From: Chloroflexota bacterium
Lineage (GTDB): Bacteria; Chloroflexota; Anaerolineae; CG2-30-64-16
Assembly: GCA_026389845.1 (NCBI GenBank)
Contig: JAPLHB010000110.1
Coordinates: forward strand, 1 to 64,000
Length of the DNA: 64,000 nucleotides
Reading direction: 5' to 3'
A program made the position numbers and the translations under genes. Every line of letters begins with the position of its first letter. Position 1 is the stretch's first letter. This document shows positions 63,467 through 64,000 of the stretch, piece by piece. The notes beneath the pieces were generated by a model. That model saw only the letters and a list, made by a program, of their open reading frames with translations. It was not told where the DNA came from and searched no databases.

Positions 63467-64000
63467 TCAACTGGTCAGGATTTTGCCCGGCACGCTGTTG
63501 AACTCGCCGGAGCCTGGGATGAAGGGGAATTTGGCCTTGATCTCATCAGTCAGGCGCACGCCCAGGCCGGGGGCTTGCGGTGGCAGGACGTAGCCGTCTC
63601 GCATCACGAATGAATCGCCCCAGAGTTCCGTGTGCAGTGGCCCGGCCGCCGGCGGGATCTCGAGGATGACGGTGTTCGGGGCCGCAAACGCCGCGTGGAT
63701 GTTCTGCATCTGAGCGACGCCCGCGCCCCAGGAGTGGGTGGCGACCTTCTTCCTGCGGCTATCGAACATCCGGGCCACCCGGATGAACTCCTCCAGCCCG
63801 CCCATGAACGCCGCATCCAATTGGGCGATGGTGAGGGCATCCAGGTCGGCGAAGAGACGGAACTCGTTGAGCGTCGTCAGGCATTCTCCACCCGCCACCG
63901 GCACGCTGGTTGAGCGCCGAAGCTCCGCGTAGCCCCAGGGATCGGAATAAGACAACGGCTCCTCGAATAGGAACAGATCGAATGGTTCCAGCGCGCGCAG
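63467..64000 (-). CDS. Mandelate racemase/muconate lactonizing-type enolase, C-terminal part
   Basis: About 178 codons up to the window edge (the start is outside). Motifs of the enolase superfamily: FLFEEPLSYSDPWGYAELR (metal-binding glutamate), VPVAGGECLTTLNEFR and the acid-base histidine in VATHSWGAG. Members include sugar-acid dehydratases such as L-fuconate and D-galactonate dehydratase. Being the first visible gene of the minus-strand run, it fits a dehydration step before the keto-acid aldolase. Confidence 0.88.
   Translation of the reverse strand: MRALEPFDLFLFEEPLSYSDPWGYAELRRSTSVPVAGGECLTTLNEFRLFADLDALTIAQLDAAFMGGLEEFIRVARMFDSRRKKVATHSWGAGVAQMQNIHAAFAAPNTVILEIPPAAGPLHTELWGDSFVMRDGYVLPPQAPGLGVRLTDEIKAKFPFIPGSGEFNSVPGKILTS

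Overview
The window reads as GC-rich chromosomal DNA from an uncultured Chloroflexota bacterium, probably Anaerolineae-like. This placement is an inference. It rests on a LytR-CpsA-Psr lipoprotein, a CpXC-domain protein, a PstA/DarA-type cyclic-di-AMP receptor, large secreted proteins with Pro-Thr-rich linkers and GEVED/LamG domains, and many palindromic intergenic repeats. No rRNA, tRNA, CRISPR array or transposase gene was recognised.

0-10.4 kb is mostly housekeeping: a partial methyltransferase, a small lipoprotein, an LCP-family protein, an adenosine-specific kinase family protein, a CinA-like protein with a degenerate second domain, a CpXC protein, NAD-dependent DNA ligase (ligA) and a membrane protein fused to a spermidine-synthase-like domain. 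ligA and the spermidine-synthase-like gene carry in-frame insertions made of palindromic repeat DNA.

10.3-30 kb is a surface/secretion region. Two copies of a PIN-toxin module flank a huge S8 protease with beta-helix, cohesin and dockerin domains and a coupled cohesin protein. In copy 1 a 373-bp palindromic element has split the promoter; in copy 2 the promoter is intact but the toxin is truncated. Next come two paralogous GEVED/LamG proteins (the first frameshifted and ending in a formylglycine-enzyme-like domain), a stray LamG fragment, a double GNAT acetyltransferase and a secreted protein.

30-36 kb holds a Lys-rich micropeptide, a tandem-fused c-di-AMP receptor, a CPA1 Na+/H+ antiporter, mobA, hemB and hemC.

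36-64 kb is one long minus-strand run of carbohydrate and organic-acid catabolism: a partial mandelate-racemase-type enolase, 2-hydroxyacid dehydrogenase, SDR, aldo/keto reductase, five amidohydrolases, five UroD-superfamily proteins, an MttB-like methyltransferase, two BNR/sialidase-fold proteins, a TIGR04076 protein, a class III aminotransferase, an MFS transporter, a fucose-isomerase-like protein, an aldose-epimerase-like protein, an HpcH/HpaI aldolase and an FGGY kinase. The set covers both an oxidative route (dehydrogenase, lactonase-type amidohydrolase, enolase-type dehydratase, aldolase) and a phosphorylative route (isomerase, kinase, aldolase) for a sugar or deoxysugar. The co-clustered UroD/MttB proteins with no corrinoid protein are the most likely undescribed biology here. 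Copies of a nested palindromic repeat sit at most boundaries between the gene blocks.
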